Shown here: positions 46,426-64,000 of the stretch, piece after piece | How the letters are laid out: each line of letters begins with the position of its first letter | Numbering within the stretch: the first letter of the stretch is position 1 | Source: Macrostomum hystrix | Lineage: Eukaryota; Platyhelminthes; Macrostomidae | Direction: 5' to 3' | Assembly: GCA_950097015.1 (NCBI GenBank) | Contig: CATNEN010000013.1 | Span: 496,001 to 560,000 of the forward strand | Length of the DNA stretch: 64,000 nt | Made by a program: the position numbers and the translations under genes | Notes under the pieces: model-generated | Told to the model about the DNA's origin: nothing | The model's database searches: none | Seen by the model: only the letters and a program-made list of their open reading frames with translations

Positions 46426-48329
46426 GGAAAGATTTTTTTTCTTACCTTGTTGGTTGTTAGGCCCTAATAATAAGCTTAATAAATTGTCTTGCCTTGTTCC
46501 CTTTGGCAACATTCTTTTATTAGTGGCGCACCACTAGTACTACTACAATGAGATAAACTGTCAGTGCACACTATTCTGCATCTGCACCCTATTCCACATG
46601 CTAGTTTTACTTGTTTAACAAAGAGCACTAGTTTTACAAGAATAAACACTAGGCCTAGCTTTAATCTTAGAGGAGTACCTACTAGTGCTACATAAGTAAG
46701 GTGCAATGTAATACAATATTTGCAAATTCATATGGTCTTCCTTGCCCCTTACATAATGTGCAGAATAGCATTTGGAATAGAATGCAGTGAAAATGTAATG
46801 CATGTACAATATGCAGTGAAAATTTAATGCATGTACTACATTTTCAATTTCACTACCATTACATCTAAGTGGATTTTTGGCTGTTATTTGAATCGTTGCT
46901 AGACATTGTTTATATTTTTTACTATACAGAGGTCATTGAAACTTTCGTCATCAAATCAGTTTGAATTAAGGCAGTTGTTATTTGTCCGGTTGAATTAAAC
47001 CTTGAATTAAACATGCAAAACTAAACAAGAGGATTGCCAAGAAATCGAATGACAAGAAACACATTATGTTCTAAAATGTGTAAGATTTTTAGGAAAGTGT
47101 AATCACTTAACTAATACCAGTTCTTATTTGAATAGCCATCTTACAGCGACGCAAATATAGGATATTGCTTATGTGCATGTGCATCTAGGCCAATTCGAAA
47201 CTTGACATGACATAGCTACTATTCAAGCTTGTAGTTAAAAAAAGGCAGTATTTTTAAAAAAAAAATTCTCTTGCAGGGCATTTTTGTCTTTTTGGTTAAA
47301 GTATAAAGGGATTTTCGTTTTGTATTTCGTTGTCAAATTTGTCATTTAAAAGTTGAAAGAGCTGAAGATGATTGAAATGGTCTAATACTAGTAATAGAGT
47401 TTTAGGGGATGTATAAAAATCAAATACAAACTAAGCCACAAAACGATATTGAAATATCAGTATTTTTCTATATATCGATACACCTGTTCAGTCCAAAAGG
47501 AGATTTAAATTGCATTAAACTATTATTTGTTGCTCATAGCGCAGGTAGGCCACCAGTGATCATGGAGGTAAAATCCAGAATTAAAAACGAACGTATTATT
47601 TTGAGCTGTTGTTTTTCCTTATCTACTATATATTAGTCTTATATTTTTATATCAGTGCTGTATTCAAAAGTTCTTTTTCTCGTTGTCCTTGTCATATAAA
47701 GTAAACGTTTTTGTTATAATTATTTTAAAAACCTCGGACTTTTTTATGTGTACCTCTGTATTCAAAAGCAGTGCAAAATTTAGTAGTTTGCTTATATTAT
47801 TAGGACATTTGTCTTTACTATAGTAGTTATTCGTTCATCATTTCTGTCTTAGTGAAGAGCTTTCATTGTTCTATTCCATTGGTATTTTCGCAGCTAGAAG
47901 AGGATGGCCACAAAAATGTCTCTAAAGATAAACAAATCGCGTAATTTTGCCAGAAAGCTGCACATAACATGTGTTTTATTACTCAATTCGTTCGTGTTTG
48001 TTACCAATATTTTTTTGCGACTTACACTTGGTATGAGGAACAATGCGCGCAATCAATTTGTAAAGTCTTACTGCACAGAACAAAAATTCAATCTTCAACA
48101 GTAGCTGAATCAGCTCGGTCATTAAACATGATTTAACTACTAAATTCATTATGGAATGTACATGATGCACATATGTAAGTTAAAAAGTCAACTGCCTTTA
48201 CATGCAGTTTATACTGCAATATTTATTATAATAACAATGTGACTCCCAATCCATGCATATATATTCGTGATACACATGCAATTTTGCACAAAAATTTGGA
48301 TCATAATTTTCTTCGCCCACTACTTAACG
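46426..48329. other. AT-rich region, no gene seen
   Basis: Only short open frames without family resemblance. Confidence 0.4.
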
Positions 48330-51300
48330 TCAGTAGTAAAGTGCTAATCGGGCTGCAGCTTTTCGCCAGTCTGGGCAAGAATTATTTGGCGTCTCATCCG
48401 CGGGGGCACCCCCGCCCGCGGTGTTATGCAGCCCCGCGCGGATGGGCCTCCGCCCGGCCGCAGTTGCTGGGGTGACACACCCTGATCGCTGCTTTGCCCC
48501 ATCCACGCCCAAAGGGGAAAGGGGGGGACTGCAGTGCAGGATTGGGGAGAGAAAAGAGAGGGTGGAGCGGGGAGAAGGAGTGCGAGGTGGGGATACGGAG
48601 CCCGATACCGAACGAGTCCCGGCAGCAGCGGGGAAGCCGGAGGAGGCGCTGCAGTCCTGCACTTTTGCGCATTGATCGCATTCCACACCGACGCCGATCC
48701 TCAGACTTCTCTCTCCCCACCGTGCGCTCGCTAGCCACTATTCTCCCCACAGCCTTCCAGCTCTTTTTTGTCTCCTTCACTCTCCCTTTTGCTTCGCGCT
48801 CTTTCTTCCCATTCTCTCTCCGATCCCTCCCTCTCTCTCTTTAGGTCAAAGCATTGCAGCGGCCCCGGCACTGGCTGAGGATTCTGATAACATGCAGTTA
48901 TCCCAGCCTAGTATATGTGCATTTCAATTTCTGCCCCGTGCCTATCGGTCTGTCTCGGTCTCGCTTATTTTCCATCTCTCCAAATATCTCTCTATCCCTT
49001 TCTCTTGGTTGTCTCTGACGCGTTGGCCTAAGGCACTAGCCAGCAGCAGTGGGCCTGAACAGCAGGACCTGCAGAAACATTGCTGATACTTATACTGCCA
49101 CAGACAGGGACTAAAATTGGGAACACTTTGGAGCCATTTTTTACACATCCGGCGGGGGGAGAGGAAAAGATGAACAGGTAGTTCTATTCCCCAGAATGCA
49201 CTTCTGGGCGCCGTTGTGTTCAGACATGTGGAATGTCTGAATAACGTACTTACCCGCGGCCTTATTATCAGGCCATAAGCCAGCGTATAATGGGTATTAT
49301 AGTAGCCAACTTGTGCCTTCCCTCCTATAATGGCAAACTATTCAGATGAAACAATCTTGGAGAGTTGCCAAAAGTCTAACAAGTTCCCACTGTGGCTGAG
49401 ATTTTGTAAGTATGCCTTGTATAGAGACAAACTTAGATCTGAATAGTGAGAAATAGAATTTACGCAAACTGAATATACTCGTAGTTTACAATATATAAGG
49501 CAGCATTGGGTGCCCATATGCATGCACATGGCCAATTTCAAATCGTACTCATGTAGTTATTTGAAGTATTCCAATCATGAACGCGCGCATCTTGCTGCGC
49601 AATTTTCTTTCTTAGAAAAGCAGACTAAGGCACGCTAGGCCCAGCAGTAGGGCAGCAGTATTCTCCAGTACACCAACTGTGTTGACCAGTATGTGTGTAC
49701 TTGCGCAGTGGTTGGGGTGGCTGCAGCGTAAGAGCGCAATCGAGTAAAATCCTATATAGAGGAGGCCTCGTACATTAAGACGAGGAGAGGATAGAGTCCG
49801 CGGACTGTTATAGCTGCGGAATAGCGGAATATCATGGGCCTTAGCCTTCCGTTTGGCGCCGTCGTAGTAGGAAGCTACAGGAAGGGCACATTTAACAAAG
49901 AAGGGGGCAGAGAGAGAGAAAGTGATGCGAATGCCCTCCTACACTGTCTCCGGCTTATTTACATCCTTCTGATATCCCAAAGCACCCGGCCGACTACGGC
50001 AGAGATTTGGGGCGCGGAGGGCAGAGGCGAGGCAATCGGGTGGGAATGGGAGTGGCAGAGACTGTTGTTGCTCTTCGGGCGGAGAAATGAGACTTCTTGC
50101 TCGTCTTTTTTCCTCTTCTCCTATATAGTAGAGTCGCGCCCATTTAGGCCTATAGCTCTGGAGCCACACCCAGCTCGAGCGGACCCCTCCCTTGACTTGA
50201 TCCCAGCGAATGCATTAACTAACTAATGCGGCATCTTTTGTTTAAGATTGCGCACCCAATACGCCAGTGAATATCAAGCCTACGAGTACATAAACAGACT
50301 TGTAGCTACTATACAATACAAAGCATGAAATTCTACTATTGCGTGCGCATTTGAAGGCTGCGTACGGCTGTTCAGTCCATGGACTGGGGAGGACGACACA
50401 AGCAGACTCAATTAACCCAGCTGATGCCGGTACCCATTAAACAGCTGGGTGAACTGAAGCACTGCATAGTTAGGAGTCTGGAATCGAACCCCCGACCTTC
50501 GTTAGTCCAATGTGTTAGTCGAACCCTACACGTTCCATAGATTTATGGAATAATTATCACCTATTAGGATCGTTGTTGGAATTATTCTTGGTTAGGAAAA
50601 GAGAGATTAGTGAAACTTGCCAGACATAATTGCCGACCGACTCACACTTGCACAGGTAAAGAAGAGTGACTGGGCAATAGTAGAGGGGGTGGGTGGATCA
50701 GCAGTGTGCCCAGGGCCAAACAGTCAGCGCCGCCGCCGCCGCCGCCGCCGTTTGCATGGGGGAAGGCTGGGGCAGCGGCAGGGGATTGCAAAGGAGGCAT
50801 TTGCGCCAGGCTGTGGAACAGACATACGGCAGCTACTGGCGGGAGCTACGTGCGTGTGTGCTCACGCACTCGCACGCCCCGCCACCTCAGCCCTCTTATC
50901 CAGGCAGCGCGAGGCCAATGTTATGCTGTACACAGCCAAGCTAGCACTGGCGCAGGCCCGGTAGCTGCTGCAAGCGCATGATAGTATACGACGTACGTCA
51001 TTTGAAAAGGGCTGCACAAGGAGGAGGGGGGATAATTTTCCTAAGCCCTTTCTGCCTCCAGAGCGGGCCGCGCGTACATCACAGGAGCGGCCGCTGGGTA
51101 GGGAAGCCATTCAGAGAATGCTTACATGCACAGAGAACTGTGGGGTGCGGGGAAGAGGGGAACGGAGGCACAGAGAGGCGGGGTGGTTAAAGCCTGCTAG
51201 GAATTAGGAACTTTTACGGACAAATAGGCCGAAGGGTTTATGGCAAGAAAAGCGCCCCCGTAAAGGGAGAGTATGGGAGCTAGGAGGTGGATGAAGAAGG

Positions 51301-52150
51301 CTTCTGCCTTACCTAATCCACCCCAAACTGCCTCCCGTCCCCTTAGCCGGGAGAGCAGAGAAGGAGCGGAGGGGGGAGAGGGGGGAGACAAGCGACCGGA
51401 CGGCCCAGAGGAAGAGAAGGCCTGGAGCTGCAGCATTCCATTCAGGCTTTGGGAAAGGATAAGAATACGAAGGGGTGCGCAATGCGGAATTGAGTGTTGG
51501 AGAAGAGACGAGAAGGCGAAGGAGTGAACTCAAGAAGGAGGCGTGTACTCAAGCCCGGCCTGATCCCGTACACTTCCCCAATATTCCCGATCCTTCTCCT
51601 TAGAGAGAAAAATGGCAAAAGCGCGGCAAGCCGAGTCTTAGAAGGAAACGGATGAGCAGAGGGAGAGGGTGGGGGAGTCGCGAGTGAAAGGCGACGCCGG
51701 GGCGAGCAGATTAAAGCAGGAGGCCCTCGGTGAGGCTGGGGAGACGTGAGGAGGCTGGGCGAGTTTAGACAGGCTAAGAAGGGTTAGGGCGTTGGGACAA
51801 GGCCCGCCTAGCCACGCGGTGGAGGGGAAAAAGAGTAAGTTGCCTTGGGTGAGGCACGGATGGAGAATGGGCGGAGGCGGCCGGGCATCTCTCGGGCAGA
51901 AGAAGAAAAAGGGTATCGGAGCTAATGCAACACACATACACACAGACTCGCGCACGCATGCCACTCATTCTGTGAGGGTGAAGAAGATGAAGCCTGAGCA
52001 TGAGCGCCTAAAAATCATTTATCAGAGGCTGGCCTTGCAAAGCGGCATACAGCACTGGCTGGCCCGGGGGTTGGCAGGATGGAAAGTGAAAGAAGACAAG
52101 GGGCATTAGGCGGCAGCCAACCACACCCTGATTGCCCGGATTGCAGCTCA
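48330..52150. other. GC-rich, purine-rich region without a supported gene
   Basis: Many overlapping open frames result from low stop-codon density, not from recognisable protein features. Blocks are rich in GGGAGAG-type purine runs and CpG. One SINE lies at 50347-50535. It may include promoters or 5' exons of the Gln-rich gene on the minus strand, but I could not define any. Confidence 0.35.
50347..50535 (-). mobile_element. SINE, same family, internally deleted
   Basis: In minus orientation it has the B box GGTTCGATTCC (near 50488), a diverged middle part, CACCCAGCTGTTTAATGGGT, and the tail with CAGTCCATGGACTG and CAGCCGTACGCAGCCTTCAA. The A box is eroded. Confidence 0.75.
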
Positions 52151-54150
52151 GATTGGTGCTAAATTTGGAAACAAACTCAGGTGGGCCAAAACAGACTATG
52201 GGGCGAGCCCAGTTTTCAGTGATGGAAGTCCCGCGAACCTAGTTCTTCTGACTGATAGATTGCATGAAATCAGCAAGGCGGTCAGAACTGCTCAGCCGGC
52301 AGAGAAAAGAAACATTTTTTGTCAAGCTTTTTTTATTGGATTCTTGGTAACACGGCAAATATATATCCATTTATTTAGTTGTTTTCCAAATTTAATGAGT
52401 AAAACCCGTGGGTGCGGCGTGACAAAAAAGGATTTTTGTTTAATTTAACTTCCAAAAGCGCTTGCACACAGAGTTCAGTGCATAGTAAAATTAATATAAG
52501 GGCCAAGAGATAGACGATATAGTTACTTATAGTACGACTTCAATTATATAAAGACGGATAACATAGCTATGTAAAAAACTGTTGAACATAAGAAACAGTG
52601 AACTCTGCGAATCTGTTCAGCGTTAGGCATTTGTTTGCTTGCCATGCTGATTTTAGACTAACACAAATATAAAATCGGTTCTTGTCTCCCTCTCAGTCTG
52701 TTGTGTAGGTACAGATAGTCACCTTCAACTGTTATATATACATAAAAATGTGTCCAATAATTTAAGGATCTATTGGTATGCAGAATAACACAAAGACTTT
52801 GGGAGAAGCATAGAGAAGGCATCATCTTGAATTGCTCGGAAACAAATATTCAAGATTGCTACCAGGGGAGGGGAGGGAGGGAGAGACAGAAAAAGATTAG
52901 GGCACATTGGTAGATAGAAACGAGATAGAAATCCTTGTGCGCTAAATTACTTGTCAACTGTTCGGTCGTTGGTGTAATAAAAATCTGTGACTTCTCAACC
53001 TTGAGGAAGGGGTGGGAGGAAGGCTATTGTGGTGGGGACTAATTATCTGTGTAAAAAAACAGCGAATAGAAAAAATAGATTATTGGGCTGACAGTTAGCA
53101 TACGGGAATTAGGTCGGGGTCGGAAGGCGTTGGGTGCAATTTAGCATATATAATATATTGAGTCCGAACACGGTGCAATAGTTTCCAAGTAGCAAATTAT
53201 GTAGCATTATATAATCATTAAAGTATAAACTTTCATTTCTCATGTTTTTTAGTGTCTTCTCTTAATGCTTATAACATAGAAACAACAGGCTTGCTTGTGA
53301 GAGAGAGAAGAGAGAGAGAATATAACACAATAGTATATGTATATATATATATGCATATATAAAACCTGTTTGCAATAAGACAGAGACAGACACAGAGATT
53401 GAGACAATACAAGGCTGAAAACGCAATAAAAAACTTACTAAAGAGAGAAGAGAGAGAGAGAGAGAAGAGAAAAACACAAACAAACAACAAAATAGGCTCT
53501 GAAAACTGTCTTCTGACTAGCGTAGGTAACAAATAGACTGAATGTTTGTGTCGGGAGCCATATATAAGGCTATAAAGCAAAATCATTGCAAGCGGCGAAG
53601 ACAGAGAGAGACGACGGGGAAAATTGCGGAGTTGAGGCGGGGGACATTGGGATTAATCTTGTAGCCAGCCGGGGACATTGAAGCTAATAAAATCAAACCC
53701 TTATAATAACTAGAATTGAAGTAATGACGAATAAGCTACTGATTATAAAATAGCATATAACAAAATATAAGCGATATTAGCTAGTAATTAAAATAGTCAA
53801 CAAAAATACGGCACACACATTGAACACGCTGAACAGGGTGTGTGACAAACTGCCGACTATGCAAACAGGCCGCAGAAAAATAGCGGCTAAGGGGAGGTTA
53901 ATGTTGCCGGGTATCAGCTAGCAAAAGGCTGCAGTCAGTGAAACATTTCAATAATTAAATCACATTAACATATTAATCACCTAACTTAGAGGAGCGACAT
54001 TATTTATCTAGCCTCAATGCAGATGCACACACTAATCTTTTGAACAATTGTTGAAGCAAAAAGAAACACATGGCTAGGCGCACATAGTAACAGTTTGAAA
54101 AGATTAATGCTAGTTACTCTTCGTTAGGAGTAATATGAATTTGCTTGTTT
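52151..54150. other. AT-rich region with short GA and TA microsatellites
   Basis: GAGAGA tracts occur near 53298-53320 and 53440-53472, and a TATATA tract near 53338-53360. No gene is recognised. Confidence 0.4.
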
Positions 54151-54158
54151 GCTTAAAC

Positions 54159-54538
54159 CAGGGGTCGGCAAACTCCGGCCCGCGGGCCAGATGCGGCCCT
54201 CGAAGCCCCTAAATCTGGCCCGTTGCCCCTTACACCACCTATAGTATCCTGTCTCATCTCTCTAGTGTCTTATATGCCCTGTGTCTAATTAATCTCTCCC
54301 CTGTCTCATCTCTGCCGTGTCTCTCGTCTCTCCAGTCTTATCTATTCTCATCTCTGGCTCAATCCTCCCCTGTCTCGTCTATCCGGAGTCTCATCTCTCC
54401 CATTTCTCATCTCTCCCATTTCTCATCTATCCTGTGTCTGATCTCTCCCCTTTCTCATATTCCTACAGTTAATACGGCCCGCTGTCGTCCTATAGGTTCT
54501 CTCCGTGGCCCGCTCGCTAAAAAGTTTGCCGACCCTTG
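54159..54538 (-). mobile_element. hAT-type MITE, copy 2, short satellite allele
   Basis: Ends CAGGGGTCGGCAAACT and AAGTTTGCCGACCCTTG bound 380 bp. The 8-bp repeat GCTTAAAC flanks it at 54151-54158 and 54539-54546. It is the reverse orientation of the copy at 25410 and shares both outer 90-bp regions. The inner 16-bp array is shorter and more diverged. Confidence 0.9.
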
Positions 54539-54546
54539 GCTTAAAC

Positions 54547-55184
54547 AAACAGTCAATCAATCGTGCAAGCACTTCATTTTCCTGCTTCTAATTTCTTTTC
54601 AGTTTTAAACTGCAAGTGATCGCAATTAAAATTGTGTGTGCATAAGCAAGCTTTAATAAAAATATATGAAACTGTTTAGTATATAAACCGATTATGCAGC
54701 TTTAGCGATTGCAACAGAAAAAAAATGTGTCCAATAAATTTAGAACAGTTATTAAATTACGTTAACCAGTAAATAATCTTTTCTAATAACTTTATTGCGT
54801 AGGCGTTAAACACAATTTACAGTTGGATTAGGCTCTCGGGTAGATCGGGCTCAGAAGAAAATTGATGGGGCGTCAATTTCGTTTCAAAATTTAAATAAGA
54901 AACAGTACAACAAACACAAGGAGAGCAGACCGCAACAGACACTGGAGAGATAGGCTGCGAAATTCACACTTTGATCTATGTCGATTTATAAAGAAATTAA
55001 ATTTCACTGGTTTAAAACTGAAAGTTTAAACCACTCATGACTTCGACATTCTGGTGCAGAGTCAGTGTCCTGTTGCGTTTACATTAGCGAAGTGAATGAA
55101 TGGATACTGGAGCCATAGCGAACTGACGCCATGAGAGAGACAGACAGAATATATATGTAAATATAAGTATATACGGATAAATAG
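54547..55184. other. AT-rich 3' flank of the G-alpha-q gene
   Basis: No gene is seen. It lies downstream of the G-alpha-q poly(A) signal on the minus strand. Confidence 0.4.
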
Positions 55185-55190
55185 TTTATT
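55185..55190 (-). terminator. Poly(A) signal of the G-alpha-q gene
   Basis: TTTATT on the plus strand gives AATAAA on the minus strand, 188 bases after the stop codon. Confidence 0.5.
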
Positions 55191-55377
55191 ATTTTTTAAG
55201 TCGGCAAAGATAGAGAGAGAGTGAGAGACAGTGTGAAGTAGGGGAAACGAGGGAACACAGTTTTTTCAGGTCAAAAATGTTTCAAACGCGGCCGAGTTTA
55301 GATTGGATAGGGTGGAGGGGGCTGAGTCTGTTTCTCCTTTAGACAGAGAGAAAGAGAAGAGATTAGCGATGGGCCGG

Positions 55378-61464
<6,087 letters not shown>

Positions 61465-62851
61465 AAACAGGAGGTCAAAGTGTCTTTAAAAATGGTACCC
61501 ACTTAGAGGGTAACCTTATTTGCTAGAGTTTAGCAAAAATGAAAAGAAAACAATTCTAAAGAACGCTAACCTAATTACTGAACAAAGCGGTATGCTGAGA
61601 AATCATTTTATAAATAAAAAATCTAAAGCTGAGCATTAATAATTAGAAAAGTTCCTAAGTCCACGATCGTTTTACTCAGGACAAATGAGGCTGATATGAT
61701 GTTACACGTGTAATAGTTGCCTCGTAACTATCTCCGCCACGTCACTCTACAATCGAAGAAGAGATGAGTGTAGTTTTTTCTGTTTCTTATCCGACCTTAT
61801 CACAGCCAGCTGATTTCATGTCTCAATTTATTATATATATAATTTCCGAAGTATACCAACCGATCATGAATTTCGTATATTTATATATTTAAAACAGTTC
61901 TAAATTCTCATCTTCGTCAGAAGCACGTAGAAACATCGTTAATTACGTAAAAGCTTCCAAAAAGATACAAAACCCATCACTTCCTTTGAATTATAAAAGA
62001 AATGATTAAATCTCAAAAGCTTTTGCATCCTAAATTGTATGTCGAAACAAATACTTTCTGGTATCGTATGCATTTTTGGCTGTATTGAAGCAATATTGAT
62101 GGAGCAATCAGTTATTTGCATAAATTCAATAAATAAACATTTTAGTTCCACGTTCTTGACATTTGACCCTTGAGAGATATGTTCATGATATTTAACTTTA
62201 ATTGTAGTGTAAAATTATATATTGCAAGACAATGCTGTGTCATACTTTTTTAAGGTCTTAACTATATATTTTCCATAAACTGTATATTTTACAGGAACTT
62301 GCATGAACATCAGAGAATCTTATTAGTAAGCGGAGTCTGCACCATAAAGGATTTTTTAATCGTTTTGTACTTTGATGTACTACCTGCAGAACTAAAAAAT
62401 AAATAAGAATGATACATTTTTTCAATTACCGACTTTTATCGTCGTTATATTAAGAATATATATGTCTATTAAGCTTCTACATCCAACGTTACAGCCGTTG
62501 CGCTATGCGACCTGCTGCTGTCGGACGCCGGCATCTCGAACCATCGTGAAATAAAAATTCTGTGCAACGCTGCGCTTGCGCGCGCATTTTGACAATTTTA
62601 CCCTACTTTCGGTTTTGGCCAGGATTGTTTGGCCAGACTATCGTGATAGCTCTTTATGTTTTGTGTTAACACTGCATATACCTTTCAGCAAAAAAGTACA
62701 TGCAATTTAGGCGGCATTTTAGCATTTTATGCGGGTCATAAGAGCGACGAAGCTAGATCGTGCACAAAAAATGTTGAAATATTATTTTTATAAAAAAATT
62801 TATCATGATGTATCTTTTTACGATTAATCTATACAAAGTCAATCAGTTCAG
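61465..62851. other. Upstream region of G-alpha-q and 3' flank of the death-domain gene
   Basis: No gene is seen. A run TTTTTAAAG ends about 20 bases before the G-alpha-q ATG on the minus strand and is acceptor-like. Near 62480-62560 isolated A-box-like and B-box-like words occur in the wrong order for a tRNA. Confidence 0.4.
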
Positions 62852-63817
62852 TCAATTCTCCATAGAATTTTGATTCTCTTGTAGCTCCTTCTCTAGCTCG
62901 CGAAGATTCGTTGCCAGTTGAGGGTGCCCGGAGTATTGCAAAGCACGACTCAGGATTTGAACCTGATGGGAGAATTAAACTATTAATAAGCTGATTAAAG
63001 CTGGTTATTGTAAGTAAAACGTAGCATTGTACATGAGATTCCAGGTCTGAATAGGAAGGTTTTTATTTGAAATTTTTTTTAACAAGAAAGTATTCAAATT
63101 TTCTAGAGAATTCCAAGACGAGCTAGTCAGAAGATGCAGATATTGTCTACCAGAAACCAACGCATATCTTTATGCTCTACTAATAGATCCACGATTACAG
63201 CGGAATAAGACGCACACATAGTAATATAAAGAAATAGGTTAAGTTTTGGTGCAATCCTCACCTTGCTCTTCAACACTGGCAGTCGTTTCACCCAGGTGAT
63301 TAGCATTTCGTGAGCCATCTGCTGAGCCGAGTCATTGTTCCTTTTGATGACGGAGCAGCGCTTCCTGGAAACGTCCAGCTTCTCGGCCAGCAGTTCCCAG
63401 CTGTCGCACACGAGGTTGGACAGGTGCTTCAGGTACTCGGCGGTGACAGCGTCTGGTTATCAAAGATATTGTGCCATCATTTTGTTATGCTATCAAAAAA
63501 CTATCAAATGGTAAGTATAGTATTATCCCACAATACTGGGACTAAAGCAATCACCCTTGGCTCTGAATGAGAACGGAGTGGTCAGTGCGGACTTCACTCT
63601 TAGATCCTCCGCTGACTTCGGTATGCAGACTAGCAGGCGGGCCACGTTAACCTGCTCTGTCACCAGCATCGCAGGGCCGCTGACGCCGCTACCGCCATTC
63701 ACTCCGATCCGCTTGGCATCTCGTCCTGGCTTCAGCACGGCTGCGTCGGTGAACACTTCCAAGAAGCCGCGATACTGGTCTATAGCCCGTTGAGCGAAGC
63801 GATCCTTCTCGACAACC
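62852..63817 (-). CDS. C-terminal part of a UPA-like plus death-domain protein (ankyrin/UNC5 type)
   Basis: Exons (minus strand) are 63817-63555, 63452-63262 and 62962-62852, joined in phase. The gene continues beyond the window at its 5' end or through a long intron. The first exon (RGFLEVFTDAAVLKPGRD ... NVARLLVCIPKS ... FSFRAK) is weakly similar to the UPA domain of ankyrins. The next two encode a six-helix death domain: SWELLAEKLDVSRKR, IKRNN, MLITWVKRLP and VQILSRALQYSGHPQLATNL, followed by an acidic tail and stop. ZU5-UPA-death arrays occur in ankyrin, UNC5 and PIDD. I cannot say which this is. Confidence 0.6.
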
Positions 63818-63873
63818 CTAAAAATAGTTTTTTGGAACAAGTGAAAATCTCTTCACGACGTCATCCTCCGCGC

Positions 63874-64000
63874 GTACGGCTTTTCAGTCCATGGACTGGG
63901 GAGACGCCACACCTACCCTCAATTGCCCCAGCTAATGTTGATACCCGTTTAACAGCTGACTAAACTGAAACAATGCAGAGTTAAGTGTCTAGCTAATGGA
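63874..64000 (-). mobile_element. SINE cut by the window edge
   Basis: In minus orientation it shows TAGACACTTAACTCTGCATT, CAGCTGTTAAACGGGTATC, AGCTGGGGCAATTGAGGGT, a CAGTCCATGGACTG palindrome and GCCGTACGC. The tRNA-like head lies outside the window. Confidence 0.8.

Noticed and set aside
48330-52110. Many Pro/Arg-rich open frames
   Set aside because: Same composition effect. Frames overlap on both strands and lack protein-like features.
62480-62560. tRNA-like A-box and B-box words
   Set aside because: On the minus strand the B-box-like word comes before the A-box-like word, which is the wrong order for a tRNA or SINE head.

Overview
The window is nuclear DNA of a bilaterian invertebrate. 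It has intron-split genes with GT-AG (and one probable GC-AG) splice sites, standard stop codons, tRNA-derived SINEs and hAT-type MITEs. The protein set (G-alpha-q, MTHFR, tetraspanin, DC-STAMP/RING protein, ankyrin/UNC5-like death-domain protein) is animal. A flatworm or other lophotrochozoan would fit the minisatellite load, the SINE type and the splice-acceptor-like sites just before several start codons, but nothing read here proves the phylum. Gene models were built by hand from splice consensus and reading-frame phase. No transcript or database was available.

Layout. 1-775: no gene recognised. 775-1780: 23-bp satellite merging into a SINE. 1974-3075 (+): small single-pass membrane protein. 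3076-7975: intergenic, with two copies of a retroposon carrying a TAA/TTA-repeat tail, one of them split by a SINE. 7976-9326 (+): secreted or membrane-anchored Lys/Pro-repeat protein. 10626-11444 (+): coiled-coil protein with a C-terminal membrane anchor. 12048-13556 (+): tetraspanin. 14328-23630 (+): DC-STAMP-domain protein with a C-terminal C4C4 RING. The tetraspanin and DC-STAMP exons join in frame and may form one 1247-residue protein. Its last intron is about 6 kb and is almost entirely an 18-bp satellite with a CCAAT box in each unit. 23710-24640: 19-bp satellite. 25410-26262: hAT MITE. 26762-30540 (-): complete MTHFR, with a TATA box near 30765. 31000-35640: AT-rich, no gene seen. 35713-43311 (-): Gln-rich/RGG protein with two possible first exons. 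43320-55300: no coding gene recognised, but it holds a MITE pair, a SINE, GC- and purine-rich tracts and a second hAT MITE. 55378-61464 (-): complete G-alpha-q. 62852-63817 (-): 3' end of a gene with a UPA-like region and a death domain. 63874-64000: SINE cut by the window edge.

The strongest overall pattern is that most genes have their own private minisatellite in an intron (units 16-35 bp). Several arrays carry splice-site-like, CCAAT-box or Pol III A-box motifs in every unit. The most interesting single locus is the tetraspanin/DC-STAMP/RING unit, because it joins in phase two families known from gamete and cell fusion.
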